Source of the DNA: Bacillus sp. FJAT-42315
GTDB lineage: Bacteria; Bacillota; Bacilli; Bacillales; Domibacillaceae
DNA: 47,064 nt
Direction of reading: 5' to 3'
NCBI RefSeq assembly: GCF_002797375.1
Contig: NZ_KZ454941.1
Span: 802,836 to 849,899, forward strand
Below, piece after piece: positions 32,519 to 40,779 of this stretch (position 1 is the stretch's first letter; the number at the start of each line of letters is the position of its first letter). The notes below the pieces were generated by a model. The model saw only the letters and a list, made by a program, of their open reading frames with translations, did not search any database and was not told the origin of the DNA. The position numbers and the translations under genes are program-made.

Positions 32519-33739
32519 ATGAGTAAAAAGAAAAAGTGGATTATCGCGATTGCGGTAGTCGTCATACTAGGGTTAGTGGCTGGGGGTTACATATTTACAA
32601 AGTCTAAGTTCAATAGTTCAGAAGGAGAAGGCGGAATTTTCCCGATGAAAGTGAGTGATATGATGGGGGGAATGGAGGCTGGCTCTGGAAGTTTATTTGC
32701 TGGAGTAGTTGAGCCGAAGGAAACAGAGAAAATCTTTATTGACCCTCAACGTGGAACGATTAAAGAGGTATTTGTGAAAGAAGGAGACGTTGTTAAAGCA
32801 GGTGCCCAGCTTTTTTCTTATGAAAATAAGGAAGGAGAAATGGAATTAAAGCAAAAAGGGATCGAGCTTGAAATTGCCAATAGCAGTGTAAGACAGAAGA
32901 AAGATGAAATTTGGCAAACAGAAAAGCAAATCAAAAATGCCGCTGGAGAAGAGAAAACGGCATTAAGACAGCAAGTGACACAAGCGCAGGCTGATTTAAA
33001 GATCTCTCAATTTGAAGTGGAAAAAGCGAATTTAGAGTATCAAGAAATGAAGAAAAAAGTGAATGATAATATTGTTAAAGCAAAAGTAAATGGTATCGTT
33101 CAAAAAGTCGATGAAGAGCAAAAACAGTCAGCGGCTGCGAACTATCAAATGGACCAACAGCAAGCTCCAGGTTCATTTATGCAAATTTATAATACCGATG
33201 CTTATTTTGTAAAAGGAACTGTGAATGAATTAATTAAAGATGAGCTTCAAGTGGGTCAAGAAGTGAACGTCGTTAGCCGAAAAGATCCAGCACTAAAATG
33301 GCCAGGGAAAATTATCGAAATTGGTAAATTACCAACCGAAGAAAATGGAGAAGACATGGGCATGGATATGGGCATGGGGGATATGATGATGAACCCGCAA
33401 GCATCGAACTATCCGTTCCAAGTGCAACTGACAGAGCATGAAGGGCTAGAGTTCGGTTACCATGTATTTATTGAATTAAAAGGAGCAGAAGAGGCACCTG
33501 AAGAAGTCATGATTCCATCAGATATGATTGTGATGGATGGCGATAAAGCATTTGTTTGGACGGTCGTTGATGAGAAGTTGAAGAAGCAAGAAGTCAAACT
33601 GGGTGAGGAACTACCAGATATGATGATGACGATCATCGAGAGTGGATTAAAGAAAGAAGATTACATTGTGTATCCAGATGACACAGTAAAAGAAGGAAAG
33701 AAGGTAACTATTGATGATTCACTTGAAGAACATCAATAA
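32519..33739 (+). CDS. MacA/YknX-like membrane-fusion adaptor of an ABC exporter
   Basis: 406 aa. An N-terminal anchor (residues about 7-27) is followed by a biotinyl-lipoyl/hairpin region (GTIKEVFVKEGDVVKAGA, near 79-96; coiled coil 105-180) and beta-barrel domain. Methionine-rich stretches are EDMGMDMGMGDMMM (near 278-292) and FPMKVSDMMGGME (near 41-53). It fits the YknX component of YknWXYZ or MacA of MacAB. Overlaps the ATPase gene. No YknW-like gene is seen. Substrate unknown. Confidence 0.85.
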   Translation: MSKKKKWIIAIAVVVILGLVAGGYIFTKSKFNSSEGEGGIFPMKVSDMMGGMEAGSGSLFAGVVEPKETEKIFIDPQRGTIKEVFVKEGDVVKAGAQLFSYENKEGEMELKQKGIELEIANSSVRQKKDEIWQTEKQIKNAAGEEKTALRQQVTQAQADLKISQFEVEKANLEYQEMKKKVNDNIVKAKVNGIVQKVDEEQKQSAAANYQMDQQQAPGSFMQIYNTDAYFVKGTVNELIKDELQVGQEVNVVSRKDPALKWPGKIIEIGKLPTEENGEDMGMDMGMGDMMMNPQASNYPFQVQLTEHEGLEFGYHVFIELKGAEEAPEEVMIPSDMIVMDGDKAFVWTVVDEKLKKQEVKLGEELPDMMMTIIESGLKKEDYIVYPDDTVKEGKKVTIDDSLEEHQ

Positions 33740-34403
33740 ATCATATTGGATTGGGAAGGAAGAAGTTCCGATCCTTCACGATATCAATCTTTCTATAGAA
33801 GAAGGCGAATATGTATCGATTATGGGGCCGTCTGGTTCAGGGAAATCAACGATCATGAATATTTTAGGCTGCTTAGATACACCAACGTCAGGAGAATATA
33901 CGCTCGATGGTAACAGCGTGCTATCGCGTAAAGAAAATGAACTGTCCAAAATTCGCAACGAATATATCGGTTTCGTCTTTCAAAACTTTAACTTGCTTCC
34001 AAGATTGTCTGCTGTAGATAACGTTCAATTACCGCTCGTATATGCGAAGGTGAATAAAAAAGAAAGACAGGAGCTTGCGATTGAGGCGTTAACGAAAGTC
34101 GGCTTGGCGGATCGCGTCAATTTTAAGCCGACGCAGCTATCAGGGGGACAAAAGCAGCGGGTTGCGATTGCGCGCGCGCTCATTAATAAGCCAAAGTTTA
34201 TTTTAGCGGATGAGCCGACGGGGGCGCTTGATTCGGTTTCGAGTGAGCAAGTGATGAACTTGTTTACTGAGCTGAACCGAGAAGGAGTTACCGTTGTGTT
34301 GATCACCCATGAAGATGAGATTGCCGAATTTGCTCATCGGAAAATTTTGCTTCGTGATGGGGCGATCATTAAGGATGAAAGGAGAGAAGGCTATGCTAGA
34401 TAA
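33714..34403 (+). CDS. MacB/LolD-like ABC ATPase (YknY-like)
   Basis: 229 aa. Walker A GPSGSGKST, Q-loop FVFQNFNLLPRL, signature LSGGQKQR, Walker B FILADEP with TGALD, and H-loop THEDE are intact. ATG 33714 overlaps the adaptor end by 26 bp; an in-frame TTG at 33711 is an equal alternative. Same size as YknY (230 aa). Energises the MacB-type permease next door; a subfamily that acts on extracytoplasmic substrates rather than classical transport. Confidence 0.9.
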   Translation: MIHLKNINKSYWIGKEEVPILHDINLSIEEGEYVSIMGPSGSGKSTIMNILGCLDTPTSGEYTLDGNSVLSRKENELSKIRNEYIGFVFQNFNLLPRLSAVDNVQLPLVYAKVNKKERQELAIEALTKVGLADRVNFKPTQLSGGQKQRVAIARALINKPKFILADEPTGALDSVSSEQVMNLFTELNREGVTVVLITHEDEIAEFAHRKILLRDGAIIKDERREGYAR

Positions 34404-35637
34404 TTTGAAGCTATCCTTTCAATCCATTTTTGCTCATAAAATGCGTTCGATTTTAACGATGTTAGGGGTCATTATCGGTATTGCTTCGATCATTGCGATT
34501 GTCGCAATGATCGAAGGGCAAAAAGAAAGTTTAAAGTCGAGCATCGTCGGAACCGGAAATAACTCGATTGCCATTATGTTTCAGTCGCCTGAAGCGATGG
34601 CGATGGGGGGAGATATGATGATGATGGGTGGAAGTGAAGAACCTCCGCCAGATGTCATTCCGGCGATCACGGATGAACAGCTAGAAGAAGCGATGGTACC
34701 TGACTTAGTGAAGTCGATTGCCGTTTTTTATCAAAATTATACACAAGCCTTTTATTTAAATAATTATTCTGATTCTGAGCTATATGCGATTGATGATAAG
34801 TATTTTTCGATTTTTCCAATCAAAATCCTTGAAGGAAGAAAGATTGCGCCGATTGAGCATGAAAAGGGCAGTCAAGTCGTGATGATTAATAAAACGACGA
34901 AAGATGCGCTCTTCCCAGAAGGGAACGCGCTTAATCAAGTGATTGAGATTAACCAAGTACCATTTCGAATTGTCGGTGTATATGCCGATGAAAAAAGCGA
35001 AGAGAACAATATGTTTATGATGGACATGGAGATGGGGAAAGTGTATGTGCCAAAATCGGCATGGCCGCATTTAGGTAGCTTTAACGATATTCCCCAAGTG
35101 CTCGTCCAAGCATATCACTCCGATCAGTTAGAAGCGGCAGGGCAATCGGTGGCGGATTCCTTGAACAGTCATTTACCACCGACGTCTACTTGGATGTACA
35201 GCATTCCTAACTTGGATCAAATTATGAAAGATATCAATGAGTTTAACCAAGCCTTTACGTTATTACTAGGCGGTATTGCTAGTATTTCCTTACTCGTTGG
35301 CGGTATTGGCGTCATGAACATTATGCTCGTTTCCGTCACCGAACGAACGAGAGAAATCGGCATTAAAAAAGCACTCGGAGCGAAGCGCTCTGTGATTCTA
35401 TGGCAATTTTTAACCGAATCTGCCGTACTCACAAGCATTGGCGGAATCATCGGCGTGTTAGTTGGTTTAGGAGGAGCAAAAGCAATCTCTTACTTTGCCA
35501 ACCTACCATTCGCCGCTCCGATCCCTGCCATTGTGGGATCTGTTATCTTCTCCATGGCAGTCGGCATCATCTTCGGTTTAATCCCATCGATGAAAGCTGC
35601 CAAAATGAAGCCAATCGATGCGTTGAGATACGAGTGA
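34393..35637 (+). CDS. MacB/YknZ-like ABC permease
   Basis: 414 aa. One N-terminal helix (about 20-45), a large extracellular MacB_PCD domain (about 50-285) and three C-terminal helices with the FtsX motif VTERTREIGIKKALGAKR. A methionine-rich loop, EAMAMGGDMMMMGG, lies near 66-81, echoing the adaptor. ATG 34393 is chosen, with GGAGAGAAGG upstream and an 11-bp overlap with the ATPase; an upstream extended frame (34309) would add 28 non-family residues. Ends at a 30-nt repeat copy. Confidence 0.88.
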   Translation: MLDNLKLSFQSIFAHKMRSILTMLGVIIGIASIIAIVAMIEGQKESLKSSIVGTGNNSIAIMFQSPEAMAMGGDMMMMGGSEEPPPDVIPAITDEQLEEAMVPDLVKSIAVFYQNYTQAFYLNNYSDSELYAIDDKYFSIFPIKILEGRKIAPIEHEKGSQVVMINKTTKDALFPEGNALNQVIEINQVPFRIVGVYADEKSEENNMFMMDMEMGKVYVPKSAWPHLGSFNDIPQVLVQAYHSDQLEAAGQSVADSLNSHLPPTSTWMYSIPNLDQIMKDINEFNQAFTLLLGGIASISLLVGGIGVMNIMLVSVTERTREIGIKKALGAKRSVILWQFLTESAVLTSIGGIIGVLVGLGGAKAISYFANLPFAAPIPAIVGSVIFSMAVGIIFGLIPSMKAAKMKPIDALRYE

Positions 35638-35640
35638 GCA

Positions 35641-35670
35641 GGTGCCTGTTACTCCCCGAGTTTTGTCGAA
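35641..35670 (+). repeat. 30-nt interspersed repeat, copy 2
   Basis: GGTGCCTGTTACTCC then CGAG, ending TTTTGTCGAA. It begins 4 bp after the permease stop codon. Related to copies at 32257 and 35985. Confidence 0.8.
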
Positions 35671-35694
35671 AGAATATGCTTGATTTTTGTAGCG

Positions 35695-35736
35695 AAAAGC
35701 CTGTACATAGTGAATGTGCAGGCTTTTCTTTTTTTG
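35695..35736 (+). terminator. Terminator of the efflux operon
   Basis: AAAAGCCTGTACA and TGTGCAGGCTTTT pair (one G-U), followed by CTTTTTTT. The stretch 35737-35870 contains the next gene's leader only. Confidence 0.9.
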
Positions 35737-35870
35737 TCTGGTTGGCCGGTGGTAAAATGATAGAAGAAGAGTCGTGCGTAATGTTTGAGGTTATTACTGG
35801 AATAACTAAAAATTTGGTTTTCTGAAAAATTAGAAAAGTATTTTTTTACAATAAATTGGAGGGTGTTACG

Positions 35871-36545
35871 ATGAAAAATGAAACACAGCAACCAGTAAGA
35901 TCTAATGAAGGAAAGCTGAGAACAAAAGAAGACCAATGGCAAAAGCTGAAACGATGGGAAAAAGAACTGCTTGATGACTTAGTAGGTGCCTGTCACTCCC
36001 CGAAATTTGTCGAAGAGATGATCGTGCTTAAGCCTTTTGCTAGAGAGGATATTCCTTTGTTAATCAATTGGGTGATGACGCCGGAGTTTTTAATGCAGTG
36101 GAGTGGGTCACAATTTCGTTTTCCTTTAACGGAGGAGCAGTTAGAGGAATATTGGCGAATGAGCTGTGAGAAAGATGCGAATGTTTATAGTTATAGCGTC
36201 GTACATAAAGAACAACAACAGGTGATTGGCCACCTTTCTTTCAAAGTCGATCCTGTCAATCAATCGGCTAGAATTGGAAAAGTATTGATTGGCGATTCGA
36301 GCATGAGAGGGAAAGGAATTGGCACACAAATGATCCAACAAGCCTTAACGATCCTCTTTGAGGAGATGCAGCTGCACCGAGTAAATCTAGGTGTATTTGA
36401 CTTTAACCAGTCAGCTATTGCTTGCTATGAACGTATCGGATTCAGAAGAGAGGGCTTGATGCGCGAATGTAGAAAAATAGGTAATACGTATTGGAATCAA
36501 TGGGAAATGGGGATATTATCAAGGGAGTGGATCAAAAATAAGTGA
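35871..36545 (+). CDS. GNAT-family acetyltransferase with an unusual N-terminal extension
   Basis: 225 aa. From about residue 50 (MIVLKPFAREDI) to the end it is a RimJ/RimL-type GNAT: QVIGHLSFKVD, IGDSSMRGKGIGTQM (acetyl-CoA loop) and ACYERIGFRREG. Residues 1-38 are charged and helical (DQWQKLKRWEKELLDD) and do not belong to the family. Residues 39-48 are encoded by the third 30-nt repeat (35985-36014). The start at ATG 35871 has GGAGGG; a start at 36018 would give a normal-length enzyme but its ribosome site is poor. Probably a gene fusion created at the repeat. Confidence 0.8.
   Translation: MKNETQQPVRSNEGKLRTKEDQWQKLKRWEKELLDDLVGACHSPKFVEEMIVLKPFAREDIPLLINWVMTPEFLMQWSGSQFRFPLTEEQLEEYWRMSCEKDANVYSYSVVHKEQQQVIGHLSFKVDPVNQSARIGKVLIGDSSMRGKGIGTQMIQQALTILFEEMQLHRVNLGVFDFNQSAIACYERIGFRREGLMRECRKIGNTYWNQWEMGILSREWIKNK
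35985..36014 (+). repeat. 30-nt interspersed repeat, copy 3, inside a coding region
   Basis: GGTGCCTGTCACTCC then CGAAA, ending TTTGTCGAA. It is in frame inside the acetyltransferase gene, immediately upstream of where the conserved domain begins. Confidence 0.8.
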
Positions 36546-36571
36546 TTGATGAATAAAGTGTGGTGTAAGAA

Positions 36572-37651
36572 ATGATTCAGCCGAAGTTAGCTCAGCAAAT
36601 TATTTATGAAGTTCGGAAGCTGCTCGATGAAGATATTATTGTCGTTGATACAGATGGGCGCATTATTGCGAGTACTGATCGTTCGCGAATTGGTCGTTTT
36701 CATGAAGGGGCCGCACTTGTGAGTGAAACGAGAAAAAAGAGGATTGTTACAGAAGAAGATGAACAGCGATGGACAGGCGTGAAGATGGGCGTGAACTTAC
36801 CGATTATGTTTCGCGGGGAAGTCGCCGGTGTGATTGGGATTACCGGTTCTCCTGAAAAAGTATCGCAATACGGAGAGCTGTTAAGAAAAATGACCGAACT
36901 GTTTATTCAAGAAAATCATTATCATGAGGAAGAGGACTGGCATACGCGATCACTAGAAGCGTTTGTATTACAGTGGATGGAGCAAAGAGAATGGGATGAT
37001 TTATTTCTCAATAAAGCGAATGTATTAGACATCGATCTAACGGTTAGGCGGCAAGTCGTTCTTATCTATTATCCGAATACACTCCTATTGAAGCCGATTT
37101 TGCGTCATTTCTCGGAAGTAGTAAAACAGCAATCAAAGACGATCATCCTTCGCTGGGGGCAAGATCAACTTATGATCTTGCTGGACGAAGAAAAGACGAT
37201 GGATCAATTCGAGAAATGGAAGGCGCTACTTGAAAAACAGCTCGCTCGCCGTGTTGCCATCGGTGTCGGTTCTCAGCAGCCAGCAACAGAATTAAAAACA
37301 TCCTTTCAACAAGCGGAACGAGCATTACATGTAGCAAAGCTTGCTACGACGATCGTATTAGAAAGGGAGCTGACGCTTGAGTTAATTTTAAGTGATCTCC
37401 AATCGAGCACGAAAGCGACTTATATGGAGCGAACGATTGCGCCAATTATGGACGATCAAGAATTAATGGAGACCCTTTCTGCCCTTTTCACCCATAATTT
37501 TTCTTATAAGCAAGCCTCGGAATCAATCCCGGTTCATATTAATACGCTCCATTACCGCTTGAAGAAAATAGAAGAGACGACAGGACTGAATCCGAAAGTG
37601 TTAGAAGATCAGCTCCAGTTGTATTTAGCTTGGCGACTGTTTAACGCATGA
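36572..37651 (+). CDS. cdaR: CdaR-family sugar-diacid/glycerate regulator
   Basis: 359 aa. N-terminal diacid-recognition domain (Diacid_rec: IIVVDTDGRIIASTDRSRIGRFHEGA), a central GGDEF-like region, and a C-terminal PucR HTH (near 305-355: INTLHYRLKKIEETTGL). In related bacteria CdaR activates genes for galactarate/glucarate and glycerate use. Here it is directly upstream of glycolate oxidase genes, matching the B. subtilis ysfB-ysfC-ysfD order. ATG 36572 has a weak AAGAAATG upstream. Confidence 0.87.
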   Translation: MIQPKLAQQIIYEVRKLLDEDIIVVDTDGRIIASTDRSRIGRFHEGAALVSETRKKRIVTEEDEQRWTGVKMGVNLPIMFRGEVAGVIGITGSPEKVSQYGELLRKMTELFIQENHYHEEEDWHTRSLEAFVLQWMEQREWDDLFLNKANVLDIDLTVRRQVVLIYYPNTLLLKPILRHFSEVVKQQSKTIILRWGQDQLMILLDEEKTMDQFEKWKALLEKQLARRVAIGVGSQQPATELKTSFQQAERALHVAKLATTIVLERELTLELILSDLQSSTKATYMERTIAPIMDDQELMETLSALFTHNFSYKQASESIPVHINTLHYRLKKIEETTGLNPKVLEDQLQLYLAWRLFNA

Positions 37652-37752
37652 GCTCGTTTGTGCATAAATAGTAAGCACGTGCGAGATCCCGACAAAAATT
37701 GCAAGTCTAGTTGGATCACTTATATGAAGTCCTTAAAATTGTATGTTTCGAT

Positions 37753-37783
37753 AAAAAAAGCAGGTCGCTCACCTGCTTTTTTT
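37753..37783 (+). terminator. cdaR terminator
   Basis: AAAAAAAGCAGGT and ACCTGCTTTTTTT pair around CGCTC. It separates cdaR from glcD, so the oxidase genes have their own promoter downstream. Confidence 0.9.
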
Positions 37784-37857
37784 ATATGTTCCTCCATAGT
37801 GTTTGTTCATAAAGCTACCTTATACTGAAGAAAATGTGGTGAAGGGAGCCAATTGTT

Positions 37858-39270
37858 ATGTTTTCTCAACAAGTAAAGGAAAAGTTAGTGGCGATTGTCG
37901 GTTCAGACAATGTAGATGATTCGAAAGCAGGTCGCCTTGTTTATTCATATGATGCAACACCGAACTTTCAATCGATGCCCGATGCCGTTGTGGCACCAAG
38001 AAATACGAAAGAAGTATCTGACATTGTTAAAGTGTGCCATGAGCATCGTATTCCAATCGTTCCTAGAGGTTCCGGTACGAACCTTTGCGCTGGTACTTGC
38101 CCAACAGAAGGAGGCATTGTTCTACTTTTTAAGCATATGAATCAAATCATTGAAATTGACGAAGAAAATTTAACCGTGACGGTGCAGCCAGGTGTCGTTA
38201 CATTAGATATGATTCGTGCTGCAGAGAAGCAAGGCTTATTTTACCCGCCTGATCCGAGCTCGATGAAAATCTCGACGATTGCCGGAAATATTAATGAGAA
38301 CTCTGGCGGTCTTCGTGGATTAAAATATGGCGTGACACGTGATTATGTGTTAGCACTTGAAATTGTTTTACCGAACGGAGACATGATCCGCACAGGAGGA
38401 AAGCTAGCGAAAGATGTCGCCGGTTATGACTTAACTCGTTTGTTCGTCGGATCAGAAGGGACGCTTGGTGTGATTACTGAGGCGACGTTGAAGTTAATCC
38501 CGATGCCGGAAACGAAAAAGACGATGCTCGCTTTATATCAAGACCTTGAAGTGGCCGCGCGTTCTGTTTCTTCCATTATTGCTAATAAAATCATTCCAAC
38601 GACGCTTGAGTTTCTAGATCAACCGACGTTAAAAGTGGTAGAGGATTTCGCCCAAATTGGCTTACCGACCGATGTACAAGCAGTTTTATTAATCGAACAA
38701 GATGGTCCGGAAGAAGTTGTCGCTCGCGATATGAAAAAGATGGCGGATATTTGCCGAGCAGAAGGGGCAGTGTCGGTTGAAGTAGCGGAAACAGAAACAG
38801 AGGCTGATGCGCTTCGTACCGCTCGCCGCTCCGCTCTTTCCGCTTTAGCTCGTTTAAAGCCGACGACGATTTTAGAAGATGCGACGGTTCCGCGTTCGGA
38901 AATTGCGGCGATGGTGAAAGCGATTAATGAGATCGCTGTGAAGCATAACGTAAATATTTGTACATTTGGTCATGCGGGTGATGGGAATCTTCACCCGACT
39001 TGCTTAACGGATGCTCGTGATCATGAAGAAATGGAGCGAGTGGAAGAAGCCTTTGCTGAAATTTTTGCCAAAGCGATTGAGTTGGGTGGCACGATTACTG
39101 GTGAGCATGGGGTTGGTGTGATGAAAGCTCCTTATTTGGAATGGAAGCTCGGAGCAGAAGGAATTCACGCGATGAAAGCGTTAAAGCAGGCATTTGATCC
39201 CCATAATATTATGAACCCAGGGAAAGTATTCGCGAAAGAAAGCCGCAAAAGAGTGGTGGTGACGAAATGA
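37858..39270 (+). CDS. glcD: Glycolate oxidase subunit GlcD, FAD-binding
   Basis: 470 aa FAD protein of the GlcD/LldD-like family that oxidises glycolate (or D-lactate) to glyoxylate (or pyruvate). FAD_binding_4 domain with PRGSGTNLCAG (near 62-72) and NENSGGLRGLKYGVTRDYV, and the C-terminal FAD_oxidase_C with FGHAGDGNLHP and GEHGVGVMK. ATG 37858 behind GAAGGGAG. Overlaps glcF by 4 bp. Confidence 0.9.
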   Translation: MFSQQVKEKLVAIVGSDNVDDSKAGRLVYSYDATPNFQSMPDAVVAPRNTKEVSDIVKVCHEHRIPIVPRGSGTNLCAGTCPTEGGIVLLFKHMNQIIEIDEENLTVTVQPGVVTLDMIRAAEKQGLFYPPDPSSMKISTIAGNINENSGGLRGLKYGVTRDYVLALEIVLPNGDMIRTGGKLAKDVAGYDLTRLFVGSEGTLGVITEATLKLIPMPETKKTMLALYQDLEVAARSVSSIIANKIIPTTLEFLDQPTLKVVEDFAQIGLPTDVQAVLLIEQDGPEEVVARDMKKMADICRAEGAVSVEVAETETEADALRTARRSALSALARLKPTTILEDATVPRSEIAAMVKAINEIAVKHNVNICTFGHAGDGNLHPTCLTDARDHEEMERVEEAFAEIFAKAIELGGTITGEHGVGVMKAPYLEWKLGAEGIHAMKALKQAFDPHNIMNPGKVFAKESRKRVVVTK

Positions 39271-40595
39271 CAACCTTGAAAGAACAACAGCAAATTCAAG
39301 TAGAGTTTCAGTCACGAATGAATGAAGATGAATTGCTGAACTGCATGCGTTGCGGTTTTTGCTTGCCGTCTTGCCCCACCTATATTGAATCCGGGTATAA
39401 GGAAAGCCACTCTCCACGTGGCCGTATCGCTTTAATGAAAGCTGTGGTCGATGGCCTAATTGAACCGGATGAAGACGTGGAACGTTCACTAGAGCTTTGC
39501 CTCGGTTGCCGCGCCTGTGAACCAGTCTGTCCATCGGGCGTTAAATACGGTCATTTATTAGAGGAAGCTCGCGACATTATTAACCAAAATAAAAAGCATT
39601 CCGCACCTGTTCAAGCGTTGCGTAATGTTGTCTTCAAAGGACTGTTTCCACATCAGGAGAGAATGGTGACTGTCACTAGTTTACTAGGCTTCTATCAGCG
39701 AAGCGGTCTACAAAAGGTTGTAAGAAAAGCAGGCTTTATGAATCTCTTCCCTGAAAACTTACGTACGATGGAACGAGTGTTACCACAAGTGCCGAAGAAA
39801 AAGGATATGAAAAATCGTCCGATGAATTTACCAGCTGAAGGAAAAAAAGTAGTCGCAACAGTTGCCTTTTTCTCCGGCTGTTTAATGGACACAATGTTCT
39901 TGGAAACGAATAATGCGACGATGAAGTTGTTGCAAAAAGCAGGCTGTAACATTACCGTTCCAAAAACACAAGCTTGCTGTGGAGCTCTTCATGGACATAG
40001 CGGAGAAAAAGAAGGCGCAAAAGAACTAGCTAGAAGGAACATTGCCGCCTTTGAAACCTGCCAAGCCGACTATATTATTACCAATGCTGGTGGTTGCGGG
40101 GCTTTCTTAATTGACTACGATCACTTACTGAAAGATGACCCACAGTGGGCAGAGCGGGCAAAAGCTTTTGTTGCCAAAATTAAGGACATTACGCAAATTT
40201 TATACGAGTTGGATTTTCATAAAAAAGTATTATTGAAAATGAACAACCCGCAAATCATCACCTATCAAGATTCCTGTCATTTGCGCAATGTGATGCGGAC
40301 GTTCACTGCTCCTCGAGCTTTATTAGCCGCTATTGAAGGCGCAGAATTTAGAGAAATGGAAGAATCAGATCGTTGTTGTGGTTCAGCAGGGATTTACAAC
40401 ATTGTCGAATCCGAGATGTCTATGCAGATTCTCGATCATAAAATGGAAAAGGCGAAAGCTACGGCTGCTCACACGATTGTCACAGCCAATCCAGGTTGCC
40501 TATTGCAAATGAAACTAGGGATCGAGCGTGAAGGACTAAGCGAAAAAGTTCGTGCTGTCCATATCGTTGATTTGCTTTTAGAGGCATTGAGATAA
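39267..40595 (+). CDS. glcF: Glycolate oxidase iron-sulfur subunit GlcF
   Basis: 442 aa electron-transfer subunit. Two 4Fe-4S sites: C-x2-C-x2-C-x3-CP in CMRCGFCLPSCP and in CLGCRACEPVCP, then two CCG domains (CCGALHGHSGE and CCGSAGIYN). As in B. subtilis YsfD, GlcE is not encoded nearby, so a two-subunit enzyme is implied. Coupled to glcD through an ATGA overlap. Confidence 0.92.
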   Translation: MTTLKEQQQIQVEFQSRMNEDELLNCMRCGFCLPSCPTYIESGYKESHSPRGRIALMKAVVDGLIEPDEDVERSLELCLGCRACEPVCPSGVKYGHLLEEARDIINQNKKHSAPVQALRNVVFKGLFPHQERMVTVTSLLGFYQRSGLQKVVRKAGFMNLFPENLRTMERVLPQVPKKKDMKNRPMNLPAEGKKVVATVAFFSGCLMDTMFLETNNATMKLLQKAGCNITVPKTQACCGALHGHSGEKEGAKELARRNIAAFETCQADYIITNAGGCGAFLIDYDHLLKDDPQWAERAKAFVAKIKDITQILYELDFHKKVLLKMNNPQIITYQDSCHLRNVMRTFTAPRALLAAIEGAEFREMEESDRCCGSAGIYNIVESEMSMQILDHKMEKAKATAAHTIVTANPGCLLQMKLGIEREGLSEKVRAVHIVDLLLEALR

Positions 40596-40603
40596 ATATT
40601 AGT

Positions 40604-40653
40604 AAAAAAGAAAGGATATCGATCATTCTGATGATCGATATCCTTTCTTTTTT
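40604..40653 (+). terminator. glcDF terminator
   Basis: AAAGGATATCGATCAT and ATGATCGATATCCTTT with A- and T-rich ends form a perfect stem of about 23 bp with a TCTG loop. Confidence 0.92.
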
Positions 40654-40688
40654 ATTATAAAATTGTAAACTTTATGTAAATATAATAG

Positions 40689-40719
40689 CTATTTATTGAC
40701 TTCTCATTCTAATAAATAG
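40689..40719. promoter_or_regulatory. Inverted repeat upstream of second HemAT gene
   Basis: CTATTTATT and AATAAATAG form a perfect 9-bp inverted repeat with a 13-nt spacer, 61 bp before the start codon. A possible regulator site. Confidence 0.35.
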
Positions 40720-40779
40720 GAGAATTAACATATTACTTTGTGTTTATTAGATCCCATTCTTGAGAGGCGGAACAGACTT

